From positions 124,001 through 188,000 of the forward strand of contig NZ_BHYK01000001.1 in NCBI RefSeq assembly GCF_003865095.1: DNA of 64,000 nucleotides, given 5' to 3'. The notes beneath the pieces are model-generated. The model was not told the origin of the DNA and did no database searches. It saw only the letters and a list, made by a program, of their open reading frames with translations. The stretch comes from Clostridium tagluense. GTDB taxonomy: Bacteria; Bacillota; Clostridia; Clostridiales; Clostridiaceae. A program made the translations under genes and the position numbers. Of the stretch, positions 54,936-64,000 are shown piece after piece; position 1 is the first letter of the stretch; the number at the start of each line of letters is the position of its first letter.

Positions 54936-55081
54936 TTATAGTAAATTAATATAAATACAGTATTAAACACTTTAAATTCTTGATTTTTTAGTGTAAAATG
55001 GTATAGATTGATTATTAGATTATAGATTTAGTTTTGATTTCTCATCTACATAATTAAAATATATTTATGTGAGGTATATTT

Positions 55082-55570
55082 ATGGTAAGAATTGACAAAC
55101 ATAATTATTATTTAGATATATGTGAAACCATATCTGAACGAGGGACTTGTATGCGGAGAAATTTTGCAGCTATAATAGTAAAGAATGATGAAATTATCTC
55201 TACTGGATACACAGGAGCACCTAGAGGTAGAGCGAATTGTTCCGATTTAGGGGTGTGTAGAAGAGAAGAATTGAAAATTCCAAGAGGCACAAGGTATGAA
55301 CTTTGTAGATCGGTACATGCAGAACAAAATGCAATTATATCAGCTCGAAGAAATGATATGATAGGGTCAACTTTGTATTTAGTCGGAAAAGAAGTTAGTA
55401 ATGGTGAATTAGTTAATAATGCATCTCCTTGCTCTTTATGCAAGAGATTTATAATTAATTCGGGTATAGATAAGGTAATAATTAGAGATAGCAAAATACA
55501 GTATAAAATCGTATATGTAGAAGAATGGATAGAAAATGATGATTCACTTCAAAGTGATGGTGGATATTAA
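55082..55570 (+). CDS. Deoxycytidylate deaminase (ComEB-like)
   Basis: A 162-residue zinc deaminase behind GTGAGG. The catalytic motif SVHAEQNAI supplies His and Glu and ASPCSLCKRF the two zinc Cys; the extra RGTCMRRNFAA and YTGAPRG match the dCMP deaminase branch. It makes dUMP for thymidylate synthesis. It is likely independent of tagO, which follows about 80 bases later. Confidence 0.88.
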   Translation: MVRIDKHNYYLDICETISERGTCMRRNFAAIIVKNDEIISTGYTGAPRGRANCSDLGVCRREELKIPRGTRYELCRSVHAEQNAIISARRNDMIGSTLYLVGKEVSNGELVNNASPCSLCKRFIINSGIDKVIIRDSKIQYKIVYVEEWIENDDSLQSDGGY

Positions 55571-55578
55571 TATGTCAG

Positions 55579-55598
55579 CACCCTAGGTGATGATTTAA
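55579..55598 (+). repeat. CACC-N3-GGTG motif upstream of the TagO gene
   Basis: CACC-CTA-GGTG followed by ATGATTTAA, matching the 3' end of the dispersed stem-loop element at 3835-3854 base for base except for the loop. Confidence 0.45.
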
Positions 55599-55648
55599 AC
55601 TATATTTATCAAATAAAAACACTGTTTTTGTGAAAGAAAGGTTTTTTT

Positions 55649-56677
55649 ATGAGTAATATTTATATTTTAGCGATAATTACAGCTTTAATTTCTTTTATAA
55701 TTACCCCTTTAGTTAAGAGATTTGCAATACTTGTTAATGCCATAGATATTCCTAAGGATGAAAGGCGAGTTCACAAGAAACCTGTCCCAATTATGGGAGG
55801 CCTCGCTATATATATATCTTTTGTTATAGGAGCAATTTTATATAATGGAATTTTAACACCTTCTCAACTAGGTATAATTGTTGGTGCGACTATAATTGTT
55901 ATGGGTGGAATGATAGATGATATTAAAGAATTAAGTCCTAAATACAAGCTTCTAATACAAATTATGGCTGCTGTATGCCTTTTAATGTCAGGTGTAAAAA
56001 TATCAATTTTAACTAATCCTTTTAGAGAATTTTATCCTTATCTAAACATAGGGTGGGCTAGTATACCGGTAACAATAATATGGATTGTAGGTGTGACTAA
56101 TGCTTTTAATCTAATAGATGGATTAGATGGCTTGGCAGCAGGGATAGCATTTATAGCCTGTGTTACTTTAATGATAGTATCTATAATTAGTGGAAGGCTG
56201 GAGGCAGCATTTTTAACAGCTGTTTTAAGTGGAGCGATTTTAGGGTTTTTACCCTATAATTTTAATCCAGCCTCTATTTTTATGGGGGATACGGGCTCTC
56301 AATTACTAGGGTTTCTACTAGCTGCAATTTCAATTCAATGTGCTATTAAATCTGCAACAGCATTTGTTATAGCGGTACCAATCTTGGCTTTTGCATTACC
56401 CATTTATGACACCCTTTTTGCTATGATTAGAAGGAAAGCTAGTGGCAAACCTATGATGCAAGCAGATAAAGGTCATTTGCACCATCGGCTTTTGGATATG
56501 GGACTCAGCCAAAAACAAGCAGTTATTATTATGTATTTTATAAGTGCTGTGCTAGGTGGGATTGCAATTATAGCAATGCAGATGAGTAATCAAAGGGCGT
56601 ATTTTTTGTTAGGACTTACAGCAGTTATAACAGTTTCAGCAGCCTGGAAATATGGTATTTTCCAGCATAAAGAGTAG
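55649..56677 (+). CDS. TagO/WecA-type undecaprenyl-phosphate GlcNAc-1-phosphate transferase
   Basis: A 342-residue membrane enzyme with about ten segments. Diagnostic sequences are MGGMIDDIKELSPKYKLLIQ, NAFNLIDGLDGLAAG, FMGDTGSQLLG and DKGHLHHRLLDMG, i.e. the MraY/WecA Asp-rich catalytic motifs. It starts teichoic acid or other polymer synthesis by loading GlcNAc-1-P on undecaprenyl phosphate. The next gene supplies ManNAc. Confidence 0.93.
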   Translation: MSNIYILAIITALISFIITPLVKRFAILVNAIDIPKDERRVHKKPVPIMGGLAIYISFVIGAILYNGILTPSQLGIIVGATIIVMGGMIDDIKELSPKYKLLIQIMAAVCLLMSGVKISILTNPFREFYPYLNIGWASIPVTIIWIVGVTNAFNLIDGLDGLAAGIAFIACVTLMIVSIISGRLEAAFLTAVLSGAILGFLPYNFNPASIFMGDTGSQLLGFLLAAISIQCAIKSATAFVIAVPILAFALPIYDTLFAMIRRKASGKPMMQADKGHLHHRLLDMGLSQKQAVIIMYFISAVLGGIAIIAMQMSNQRAYFLLGLTAVITVSAAWKYGIFQHKE

Positions 56678-56753
56678 CTTGTATATCTATGGATTTAATA
56701 ATTATTAATTTTCATGTGGTTATAGTTTAAATTGAGTTAAATTAGGAGGTCAT

Positions 56754-57881
56754 ATGGTGGAAAGCATTAAAGTTGTAGTAATATTTGGTACAAGACCTGA
56801 GGCTATAAAAATGGCACCTCTAGTTAAAGAATTAGAAAAAAATCCTCAAATACAATGTGTGGTATGCGTAACTGCTCAGCATAGAGAACTCTTAGACCAA
56901 GTCTTAGAACTTTTTAATATAGTGCCTCAGTATGACTTAAACATAATGAAATCAAAACAAAGCTTAACAGGGATAACTTGCTCTGTACTTGAGGGTTTAG
57001 AGGAAATCTTTGAAAGTGAGAAGCCGGATATAGTTCTTGTACATGGAGATACTACCACTACATTTGCTGCATCCCTTGCAGCTTTTTACAGAAAAATACC
57101 AGTTGGGCATGTAGAAGCTGGTCTTAGAACGCATAACAAGTTTTTCCCATATCCAGAAGAAATTAATAGGAAGCTAACTGGAGCACTAGCAGATTTACAC
57201 TTTGCGCCTACTACTACATCTAAGGAAAATCTATTAAGAGAAGGAGTAGACGAGAGTTCTATTTTTGTTACAGGAAATACAGTTATAGATGCTATGAAGT
57301 ATACAATTAAAGAAAAGTATATTTTTGAAAATAATGAGCTAAATGCAATTAATTATAAAAATAAAAAAGTTATAATTGTTACGGCTCATAGAAGAGAAAA
57401 TTGGGGAAGTGGAATTGAGAATATATGTAATGCATTGAAAATTGTTGTATGCGAAAATAAAGATGTAGAAGTATTGTATCTAGTTCATCCCAATCCAGTA
57501 GTGAAGGATATGGTAAGCAGTATTTTAAAAGGTGTAGACAGAATACATTTGCTAAGCCCTATTGACACGGGTGAAATTCACAATTTAATGAAAAAATGTT
57601 ACCTAGTAATGACCGATTCAGGAGGAATTCAAGAAGAGGCTCCTCATTTAGGTAAACCGGTTTTAGTGCTTAGGGATGTTACAGAGAGAGTTGAAGCGCA
57701 GCATGCTGGTACAGTAAAGTTAGTTGGAACAGATGTGGGGGAAATTGTATCAAATGCTAATAAGCTTTTAAGAAATTCAGAGGCGTATAATCACATGAGT
57801 AGGTCAATTAATCCTTATGGTGATGGAAATGCTTCTGCTAAAATAGTAGATTCACTATTAAAGTATTTTAAGATATACTAA
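56754..57881 (+). CDS. wecB: UDP-N-acetylglucosamine 2-epimerase
   Basis: A 375-residue non-hydrolysing epimerase behind AGGAGG; the adjoining GTG could also start. Motifs: FGTRPEAIKMAPLV, VHGDTTTTFAAS, GHVEAGLRT and TDSGGIQEEAPHLGKPVLV. It turns UDP-GlcNAc into UDP-ManNAc, as used in wall polymer linkage units. It is followed by a strong terminator. Confidence 0.95.
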   Translation: MVESIKVVVIFGTRPEAIKMAPLVKELEKNPQIQCVVCVTAQHRELLDQVLELFNIVPQYDLNIMKSKQSLTGITCSVLEGLEEIFESEKPDIVLVHGDTTTTFAASLAAFYRKIPVGHVEAGLRTHNKFFPYPEEINRKLTGALADLHFAPTTTSKENLLREGVDESSIFVTGNTVIDAMKYTIKEKYIFENNELNAINYKNKKVIIVTAHRRENWGSGIENICNALKIVVCENKDVEVLYLVHPNPVVKDMVSSILKGVDRIHLLSPIDTGEIHNLMKKCYLVMTDSGGIQEEAPHLGKPVLVLRDVTERVEAQHAGTVKLVGTDVGEIVSNANKLLRNSEAYNHMSRSINPYGDGNASAKIVDSLLKYFKIY

Positions 57882-57891
57882 ATATTGTTAA

Positions 57892-57937
57892 AATAGGTTT
57901 GATAATTTAGAAATTAAATTATTAAACCTATTTTTTT
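57892..57937 (+). terminator. Terminator after wecB
   Basis: 17-base arms (57892-57908, 57916-57932) with one G-U pair, ending in a run of seven T. Confidence 0.9.
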
Positions 57938-58533
57938 AGTATCTTACACAAATGAAAATTTTAAAAGTAAAAGTTTTCATTGTTAAGAAAATCATATCGA
58001 AATACAACAAACGGAGGCACTTAAAAGTATTATTTATCCTGATATGCGGTATTTAAAAGCCTATAGTGAGTGAAATAAGAATAATTTAATGCATATTTTT
58101 AGTGAAGAATGATAAAAATATAATAAATAATAAAAATAATATAGTGAAAAAATGAATTATAAAAAATGTAATATTGCAATTGTTTATAAAAATAAAAAAA
58201 TTAACGAAAAATTTTTATTTTTATAAGATTTTTGTAAATGTTTAACTGAATAAAAATTATAATAAAAAGTTCTTGAATGTTGACAAACCCAGTAGTATTG
58301 AAAATTTTGGCCTGAATATTAAGAATATTATGAATGTTAAGCATGTTAAAAGAAATAGAATAATTGAAAAATATAACTGCAAATTATGTGAAAAGTCGTA
58401 ATATATCATAATATAGACATATTCAGAGGAAAGAGGCGATTTTCTTTAAAAAACAAACTCAAATGCTCCTATACATCAAATAATTGAGAAATTCTAGGTT
58501 TTATTTATGAAAATTAGTAGACTATAATAGAAT
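57938..58533. other. Gene-free AT-rich leader region of the atp operon
   Basis: No ORF with a ribosome site is present in about 600 bases. It holds an AT-rich hairpin around 58188-58222 (AAAAATAAAAA... with AATTTTTATTTTT), a weak TTGACA at 58280 without a good -10, and TATAAT at 58523-58528 placed suitably for a transcript beginning near 58535. I see no known riboswitch fold. Confidence 0.55.
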
Positions 58534-58563
58534 TTGTTAGTATGTGGCGAGGAGAAGGAAAAA

Positions 58564-58938
58564 GTGAATAGTGATTTTAAAAATATGTTTAAAAAAATTC
58601 TTATGTATGATTTTTTTATTTCCTTAATTTTTACTGCGGTGATTTATTTTACAGCCAAGCCATATGTATTATTTTTTTTATTAGGGCTATTAGTAGCAGT
58701 AATAAATTTTTATGTTAATGGAATTACAGTGGAGTATTCTCTTGATAGTAAAAATGTAAAAAATACAGGCATAATAGTAATAGGGTCTTTCATTAGGGTT
58801 TTATTGGTGAGTGTTATTGGGTTTGCAATAGGCAGACACAATATGTTCAATATAATTGCATATATCTTCGGATATAGTTCACAATTTATATCTTTAGTGT
58901 GTTACGGGTTAAATAATAAGAATAGTGGAGGGAAGTGA
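58564..58938 (+). CDS. atpI: ATP synthase protein I
   Basis: A 124-residue membrane protein with about four helices. GTG 58564 follows GGAGAAGG; an in-frame TTG at 58534 lies at the expected transcript start, so it is not used. AtpI helps assemble the c-ring and is a usual first gene of atp operons. Confidence 0.82.
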   Translation: MNSDFKNMFKKILMYDFFISLIFTAVIYFTAKPYVLFFLLGLLVAVINFYVNGITVEYSLDSKNVKNTGIIVIGSFIRVLLVSVIGFAIGRHNMFNIIAYIFGYSSQFISLVCYGLNNKNSGGK

Positions 58939-58942
58939 TTTA

Positions 58943-59623
58943 ATGGATAAAGTAGTGCCGTTATTTCATATTAAATTCTTTGGGTACAGTATTGGAATTG
59001 TAGAAAGTATATTTGTTCAGTGGTGCATAATAGCTATAGTAGCTATATTATGTATATGCCTTACAAGAAACTTAAAAGTAATTCCCAATAAGAAGCAGAA
59101 TATAATAGAAATAATTATGGATTTTATAAACAATCTTGTTAGAGATAATATGGGAGAAGAGTATATGGGGTTTGTACCTTATGTAGCAACAATAGTAATT
59201 TTCTTAAGTATTGTAAATCTCACGGGATTGATAGGTGTTACACCTGCAACAGTAGATTATAGTGTAGCATTAGCATTAGCATTAATAACATTCGTTGTTG
59301 TTCAATGGTTTGCTATTAAAAAGATAGGCCTAGGACACTATTTTAAAGGATATGTTGAACCATATGCATTTATATTACCTATTAACCTAATAGAGAGAGT
59401 TATGTTACCAGTATCATTAAGTTTTCGATTATTTGGAAACATGACTGCAGGTGTTGTAATAATAGATTTGGCATATAAAAGTTTATTTAGTTTAAATGGG
59501 CTTGCCCAATTAATTGTCCCAATACCCTTACATTTTTATTTTGATTTGTTTGATGGAATTATTCAAATGGTTATTTTTGTTATGTTGACAATGGTTAATA
59601 TAAAAGTCATAGCAGAACATTAA
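58943..59623 (+). CDS. atpB: F0F1 ATP synthase subunit a
   Basis: A 226-residue membrane protein from ATG 58943 behind GGAGGGAAG. The family helix has [19 protein letters not shown] with the essential Arg in SFRLFGN. It forms the ion channel against the c-ring. Confidence 0.94.
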   Translation: MDKVVPLFHIKFFGYSIGIVESIFVQWCIIAIVAILCICLTRNLKVIPNKKQNIIEIIMDFINNLVRDNMGEEYMGFVPYVATIVIFLSIVNLTGLIGVTPATVDYSVALALALITFVVVQWFAIKKIGLGHYFKGYVEPYAFILPINLIERVMLPVSLSFRLFGNMTAGVVIIDLAYKSLFSLNGLAQLIVPIPLHFYFDLFDGIIQMVIFVMLTMVNIKVIAEH

Positions 59624-59655
59624 ATCTAGTTTTAAAAAATAAGGAGGAATTCAAT

Positions 59656-59901
59656 ATGAATAACATCGATCCAAAAGTACTTGTCACAGCGATGTCTGCA
59701 ATAGGCGCAGGTCTTGCAGCAATAGGATGTATAGGAGGAGGAATAGGAACAGGTAATGCCGCGGCTAAAGCTGTAGAGGGCGTTGCAAGACAACCAGAAG
59801 CTAGGGGATCTATAATTAGTACGTTAGTTATAGGTGCTGCTTTCTCAGAAGCTACAGCTATCTATGCATTCTTAATAGCATTAATTTTAGCATTTAAGTA
59901 A
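59656..59901 (+). CDS. atpE: F0F1 ATP synthase subunit c
   Basis: An 81-residue two-helix protein behind AAGGAGG. The loop RQPE joins the helices and the ion-binding Glu is in [13 protein letters not shown]. In sodium-type c subunits a Gln is found in GxGQG and the Glu is followed by Ser; here they are Thr and Ala, so proton coupling is more likely. Confidence 0.95.
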   Translation: MNNIDPKVLVTAMSAIGAGLAAIGCIGGGIGTGNAAAKAVEGVARQPEARGSIISTLVIGAAFSEATAIYAFLIALILAFK

Positions 59902-59961
59902 TATGGTACATATCAAAATGAAAAATTTTGAAATTAGGACTAAAGGGGGCTTTAATAGATT

Positions 59962-60447
59962 ATGAATTTGAGCATACATTTTTCTACAATTATATTCACT
60001 ATAATAAATTTTATTTTATTGCTATATATCTTAAAGTACTTTTTTAGTAAACCAGTAAATAAGATAATGGATGACAGGCAAAATGGAATAAATACATCTA
60101 TTAAGAATGCTAAAGATAATGAACAAAAAGCAGAAATTTCAAGAAAAGAAAAAGAAAGATTATTGCATGAGTCAAAGATAAAAGGAAGAGAAATAGTCGA
60201 GGAATACAAAGTTAATGCGGAGAATATTTCCCAGGATATTGTCGAAGACGCAAGAAAAGAAGCAAATCTAATTTTGGAAAGATCAAGAGTTGAAATTGAA
60301 AGAGAAAAAGAAAAAGCACAAAGTGAAATTAAAAAACAAGTTATAGATTTATCTTTAATATTGTCTGAAAAAGCTCTAGAGCAACATATAGATGAAAAAG
60401 AACATAGAAAATTGATTGAGGACTTTATATTTAAGGTAGGTAGCTAA
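59962..60447 (+). CDS. atpF: F0F1 ATP synthase subunit b
   Basis: A 161-residue protein with one N-terminal membrane helix (about residues 8-27), FFSKPVNKIMDDRQNGI next, and a long charged coiled coil, which forms the peripheral stalk. It ends one base before atpH begins. Confidence 0.93.
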   Translation: MNLSIHFSTIIFTIINFILLLYILKYFFSKPVNKIMDDRQNGINTSIKNAKDNEQKAEISRKEKERLLHESKIKGREIVEEYKVNAENISQDIVEDARKEANLILERSRVEIEREKEKAQSEIKKQVIDLSLILSEKALEQHIDEKEHRKLIEDFIFKVGS

Positions 60448-60448
60448 A

Positions 60449-60982
60449 ATGTATGAATACTTAGACAAAAGATATGCACTAGCACTATACACAGTTGCTG
60501 AGGAAAAAGGAAAAGTAGAAGAATATTTAAATGACCTCAGGGAAATTGTTTCACTTATGAAGAACGATGATGAGTTTCTTAAAGTTATTAAATATCCACA
60601 AATAAGTACTTCTGCAAAAAAGAAAATGTTTATAAATATTTTTAAGGGCAGAATTGATGAGGATCTTTTATCTTTTTTACTTATTCTTATAGAAAAAGAT
60701 AGAATAATGTATACTGAAGAAAAACTTAAAGAAATGGAAAAAATCCACTTAGAGCGTAACAATACCCTACTGGTGGATGTTGTAACAGTAATACCTCTTG
60801 ACGATTCTGAAAGAGAAAACTTACGAATGAAATTATTTAAAATGTATGATAAGAAGATTATCTTTCATGAAAAGCTAGATAAAAACATTATAGGTGGAGT
60901 ATATATTAGGGTTGGCGATGACGTTATTGATGGTACAATAAAAAACAAATTAGACGAAATGAAAAAATTAATGTTTAAATAG
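60449..60982 (+). CDS. atpH: F0F1 ATP synthase subunit delta
   Basis: A 177-residue protein. [24 protein letters not shown] opens it and [29 protein letters not shown] closes it, as in the delta/OSCP family. It joins the stalk to the F1 head. Confidence 0.93.
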   Translation: MYEYLDKRYALALYTVAEEKGKVEEYLNDLREIVSLMKNDDEFLKVIKYPQISTSAKKKMFINIFKGRIDEDLLSFLLILIEKDRIMYTEEKLKEMEKIHLERNNTLLVDVVTVIPLDDSERENLRMKLFKMYDKKIIFHEKLDKNIIGGVYIRVGDDVIDGTIKNKLDEMKKLMFK

Positions 60983-60998
60983 GAATAGAGGTGAGTTT

Positions 60999-62516
60999 AT
61001 GAATATAAAACCAGAAGAGATAACATCCATAATAAAGAAAGAAATAGAAAGATATGAAAAGAAAATTGACACTGTTGACTCAGGAACCATAATTCAAATA
61101 GGTGATGGGATTGCTAGAGTATATGGTTTGGATGATTGCATGGAAGGTGAACTTTTAGAGTTCCCAGGTGGAGTATATGGCATGGCTCTAAATCTAGAAC
61201 AAGACAATGTGGGATGTGTGCTACTTGGAAGCGGAGAAGGTATCAAAGAAGGTGACGTAGTAAAGAGAAGTGGCAAAGTAGTTGAAGTTCCCGTTGGGGA
61301 AGCACTAATTGGAAGAGTTGTAAATTCTCTAGGTGTTCCAATAGATGGAAAGGGTCCGATTAAGACTACAGAGACAAGACCGGTAGAAGTAGAAGCCCCT
61401 GGAGTTATTGAAAGACAATCCGTTAAAGTACCTCTTCAAACAGGCATAAAAGCAATAGACTCTATGGTACCAATTGGGCGAGGACAAAGAGAACTTATAA
61501 TTGGGGATAGACAAACAGGTAAGACAGCCTTAACTATAGACACTATTTTAAACCAAAAGGGCAAAGATGTTGTATGTATATATGTTGCCATTGGTCAAAA
61601 ACAATCTACTGTTGCACATATTGTTAATACGTTATCTGAAATGGGAGCCTTAGATTATACAATAGTTGTAGCATCAACAGCTTCTCATTCAGCACCACTT
61701 CAGTATTTGGCACCTTATGCTGGATGCAGCATGGGAGAATACTTTATGAACAAGGGTAGAGATGTATTAATAGTGTATGATGATTTATCTAAGCACGCGG
61801 TAGCCTATAGAGCTATGTCACTATTACTTCGTAGACCGCCAGGCAGAGAAGCATACCCAGGAGATGTATTCTATATTCATTCAAAATTATTAGAAAGAGC
61901 AGCAAAACTTTCAGATAAATTGGGTGGGGGATCATTAACTGCTCTTCCTATAATAGAAACTCTAGCAGGAGACGTTACGGCTTATATACCAACTAATGTT
62001 ATTTCCATAACAGATGGTCAAATATTTCTTGAGGCGGAACTATTCCATTCAGGACAAAGACCCGCTGTTAATGCTGGAATATCTGTATCAAGAGTTGGTG
62101 GAAATGCTCAAATAAAAGCTATGAAACAAGTTACAGGAACTTTAAGGCTAGAACTTGCTCAATATAGGGAACTTGCAGCTTTTGCACAATTTGGTACGGA
62201 TCTTGATAGCGATGCCAAAATGAGACTCGAAAAAGGAAAAAGATTAATTGAAATATTAAAGCAAGATCAATATATGCCAGTATCAGTAGAAAATCAAGTT
62301 ATGATTTTCTTTGCTGGAACTAATAATTATCTTATGGATATTCCAGTACATCAAGTTACCAGATTCGAAAATGAATTTTTGCAGTACATGGATACACATC
62401 ATAGAGATATAGGTAAGGCAATAGGAGATGTAAAAGCACTAAATGATGAAATAAAGCAACAACTTATTGATGCTATAGAAGAGTTTAAAAAAATATTTTC
62501 AATAGAAAAGTATTAA
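60999..62516 (+). CDS. atpA: F0F1 ATP synthase subunit alpha
   Basis: A 505-residue protein with P-loop [10 protein letters not shown], the arginine finger region [17 protein letters not shown] and the usual three-domain order. It is one of the nucleotide-binding head subunits. Confidence 0.97.
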   Translation: MNIKPEEITSIIKKEIERYEKKIDTVDSGTIIQIGDGIARVYGLDDCMEGELLEFPGGVYGMALNLEQDNVGCVLLGSGEGIKEGDVVKRSGKVVEVPVGEALIGRVVNSLGVPIDGKGPIKTTETRPVEVEAPGVIERQSVKVPLQTGIKAIDSMVPIGRGQRELIIGDRQTGKTALTIDTILNQKGKDVVCIYVAIGQKQSTVAHIVNTLSEMGALDYTIVVASTASHSAPLQYLAPYAGCSMGEYFMNKGRDVLIVYDDLSKHAVAYRAMSLLLRRPPGREAYPGDVFYIHSKLLERAAKLSDKLGGGSLTALPIIETLAGDVTAYIPTNVISITDGQIFLEAELFHSGQRPAVNAGISVSRVGGNAQIKAMKQVTGTLRLELAQYRELAAFAQFGTDLDSDAKMRLEKGKRLIEILKQDQYMPVSVENQVMIFFAGTNNYLMDIPVHQVTRFENEFLQYMDTHHRDIGKAIGDVKALNDEIKQQLIDAIEEFKKIFSIEKY

Positions 62517-62546
62517 TTACATTTCAAAAGGAAATACTTGATACAC

Positions 62547-62566
62547 CACCTTTAGGTGATAATTAA
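62547..62566 (+). repeat. CACC-N4-GGTG motif before atpG
   Basis: CACC-TTTA-GGTG followed by ATAATTAA, the same core as at 3835 and 55579, sits in the 94-base atpA-atpG gap inside the operon, where it can form a small stem. Confidence 0.4.
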
Positions 62567-62610
62567 TTTGCCTTCATAATATATTTATGGAGGCGGAGGA
62601 GAGGTGAAAC

Positions 62611-63465
62611 ATGGCAGGTATGGGGCTTCTTGCAATTAAACGAAGAATAAAATCCATAACAAACACTACTAAGATCACCAGAGCCATGGGACTAGTCGCC
62701 ACATCTAAATATAAAAAAATAAGGGAAAAAGTAGATACTAATAATGATTATCTTTATGCGCTTGAGGAAACTATTAACCAAGTTAAAGAAAATTATGAAG
62801 AAGATAGTATCTATATGAGAGGAAATAATAACAGCAAAAAACTGTATGTTGTATTGACCTCAGACACAGGTCTCTGTGGCGGCTTTAATTGGTCAGTAGC
62901 AAATAAAATTATTGATAGCTTAAAAATTAGTAAAGAAGATTATAATATAATTATTGTAGGTCAAAAGGGACGAATTATATTTAAAAAGCTTAACATTGAA
63001 ACGGTGGCTGAATACGTTGAAATTTCTGATCCACCTTCTGAAAAGGAAGCTGCTACTATTATTAATCATGCGCTTAGTATGTATATAAGTGGTGAAGTGG
63101 GTGAAGTTTACATCGTTTATAAAAAGCTTGTTTCAGCGCTAAAAAATGAAGTTAAAATTGAAAAGCTACTTCCTCTAAATTTTGATAACAAAGATAGCAG
63201 TAATAAAGCCTATGTAGACATTAGTGAAATAAATGAAAAAACATTTTATGAAATTATTTCTTTATTTCTAGGTGGCAAAATGCTTAATTCATTGCTACAT
63301 TCAAAAGCTAGTGAGCACAGGGCTAGAATGGAGTCTATGGGATCAGCTACTAACAACGCTAATGATATACTTGATAAGCTTAATTTAAGTTATAATAGAA
63401 TTAGACAAAGTGCAATTACACAAGAAATTGCAGAAATAGTTGGAGGAGCAGAAGCTCAAAGGTAA
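62611..63465 (+). CDS. atpG: F0F1 ATP synthase subunit gamma
   Basis: A 284-residue protein with a long N-terminal helix (LLAIKRRIKSITNTTKITRAM), SDTGLCGGFNW in the globular part and a C-terminal helix ending RIRQSAITQEIAEIVGGAEA. It forms the rotating shaft. Confidence 0.96.
   Translation: MAGMGLLAIKRRIKSITNTTKITRAMGLVATSKYKKIREKVDTNNDYLYALEETINQVKENYEEDSIYMRGNNNSKKLYVVLTSDTGLCGGFNWSVANKIIDSLKISKEDYNIIIVGQKGRIIFKKLNIETVAEYVEISDPPSEKEAATIINHALSMYISGEVGEVYIVYKKLVSALKNEVKIEKLLPLNFDNKDSSNKAYVDISEINEKTFYEIISLFLGGKMLNSLLHSKASEHRARMESMGSATNNANDILDKLNLSYNRIRQSAITQEIAEIVGGAEAQR

Positions 63466-64000
<535 letters not shown>

Noticed and set aside
55108-55494. Minus-strand ORF of 128 codons inside the dCMP deaminase gene
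   Set aside because: Complement of a conserved enzyme; no motifs of its own.
58280-58320. TTGACA as the atp promoter
   Set aside because: There is no acceptable -10 at 16-18 bases; the TATAAT at 58523 is better placed, though its own -35 is poor.

Overview
The window is low-GC, mostly plus-strand DNA from a spore-forming anaerobic Firmicute, most likely Clostridium sensu stricto. The basis is AT-rich sequence with TTG/GTG starts behind strong GGAGG sites, CotS, CotF, YabG, SpoIIR, YpeB and GerA-family spore genes, a reverse rubrerythrin, and housekeeping synteny pyrG-rho-rpmE-tdk-yqhQ-prmC-prfA-tsaC-rpiB-upp-atp. I cannot name the species from sequence alone.

Region by region. 1-3.7 kb: end of a terD-like gene, a secreted SCP/CAP protein, a DUF4491 membrane protein, a flavin-fold protein and a CPBP membrane protease, plus the decayed tail of a second SCP gene. 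3.9-7.5 kb: a four-gene YnjBCD-type ABC importer. 7.5-8.0 kb: two small CotF-like spore proteins on the minus strand. 8.3-11.6 kb: a glycolipid cassette (two GT4 glucosyltransferases around a flippase-like membrane protein), then tRNA-Ala(GGC). 12.0-15.1 kb: larC-larE-larB for the nickel-pincer cofactor, with a 240-bp foldback element between larC and larE. 15.2-22.1 kb: a spore-coat island with two minus-strand GT4 glycosyltransferases, three CotS kinase-fold proteins, a short coiled-coil protein, and a CotS-like protein that has lost both catalytic motifs. 22.2-34.0 kb: DUF975, yabG, veg, a SPOCS-LysM protein, ispE, a GerA-type germinant receptor operon, spoIIR and ypeB.

34.2-44.6 kb: ddl, a PP-loop ATPase, a YwiB-like protein, pyrG, a frameshifted hypothetical gene, a broken IS3-type insertion sequence, a VanZ-family gene, a small conserved hypothetical, rho and rpmE. 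44.8-52.4 kb: tdk, yqhQ, prmC, prfA, a membrane hypothetical, a ZIP transporter, tsaC, a 65-codon relic of ywlE, rpiB and upp. 52.5-54.9 kb: reverse rubrerythrin and a Crp/Fnr regulator with a four-cysteine cluster, divergent from a ferredoxin-type protein. 55.1-57.9 kb: dCMP deaminase, TagO/WecA-type transferase and UDP-GlcNAc 2-epimerase. 58.6-64.0 kb: atpIBEFHAG and the start of atpD; the window ends inside atpD.

Most notable: (1) the CotS/GT4 spore-coat island with a putative pseudokinase; (2) a dispersed family of intergenic stem-loop elements upstream of the ABC importer, pyrG and rho, with shorter relatives before cotS-like, tagO and atpG genes; (3) the 240-bp foldback palindrome between larC and larE; (4) a GTAAC-N4-GTTAC operator next to a cysteine-rich Crp/Fnr regulator; (5) the ywlE relic. 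No CRISPR array, prophage or classical defence system was seen. Several coordinates depend on start-codon choices explained in the entries. All homology statements are by recognition of motifs, not database search.
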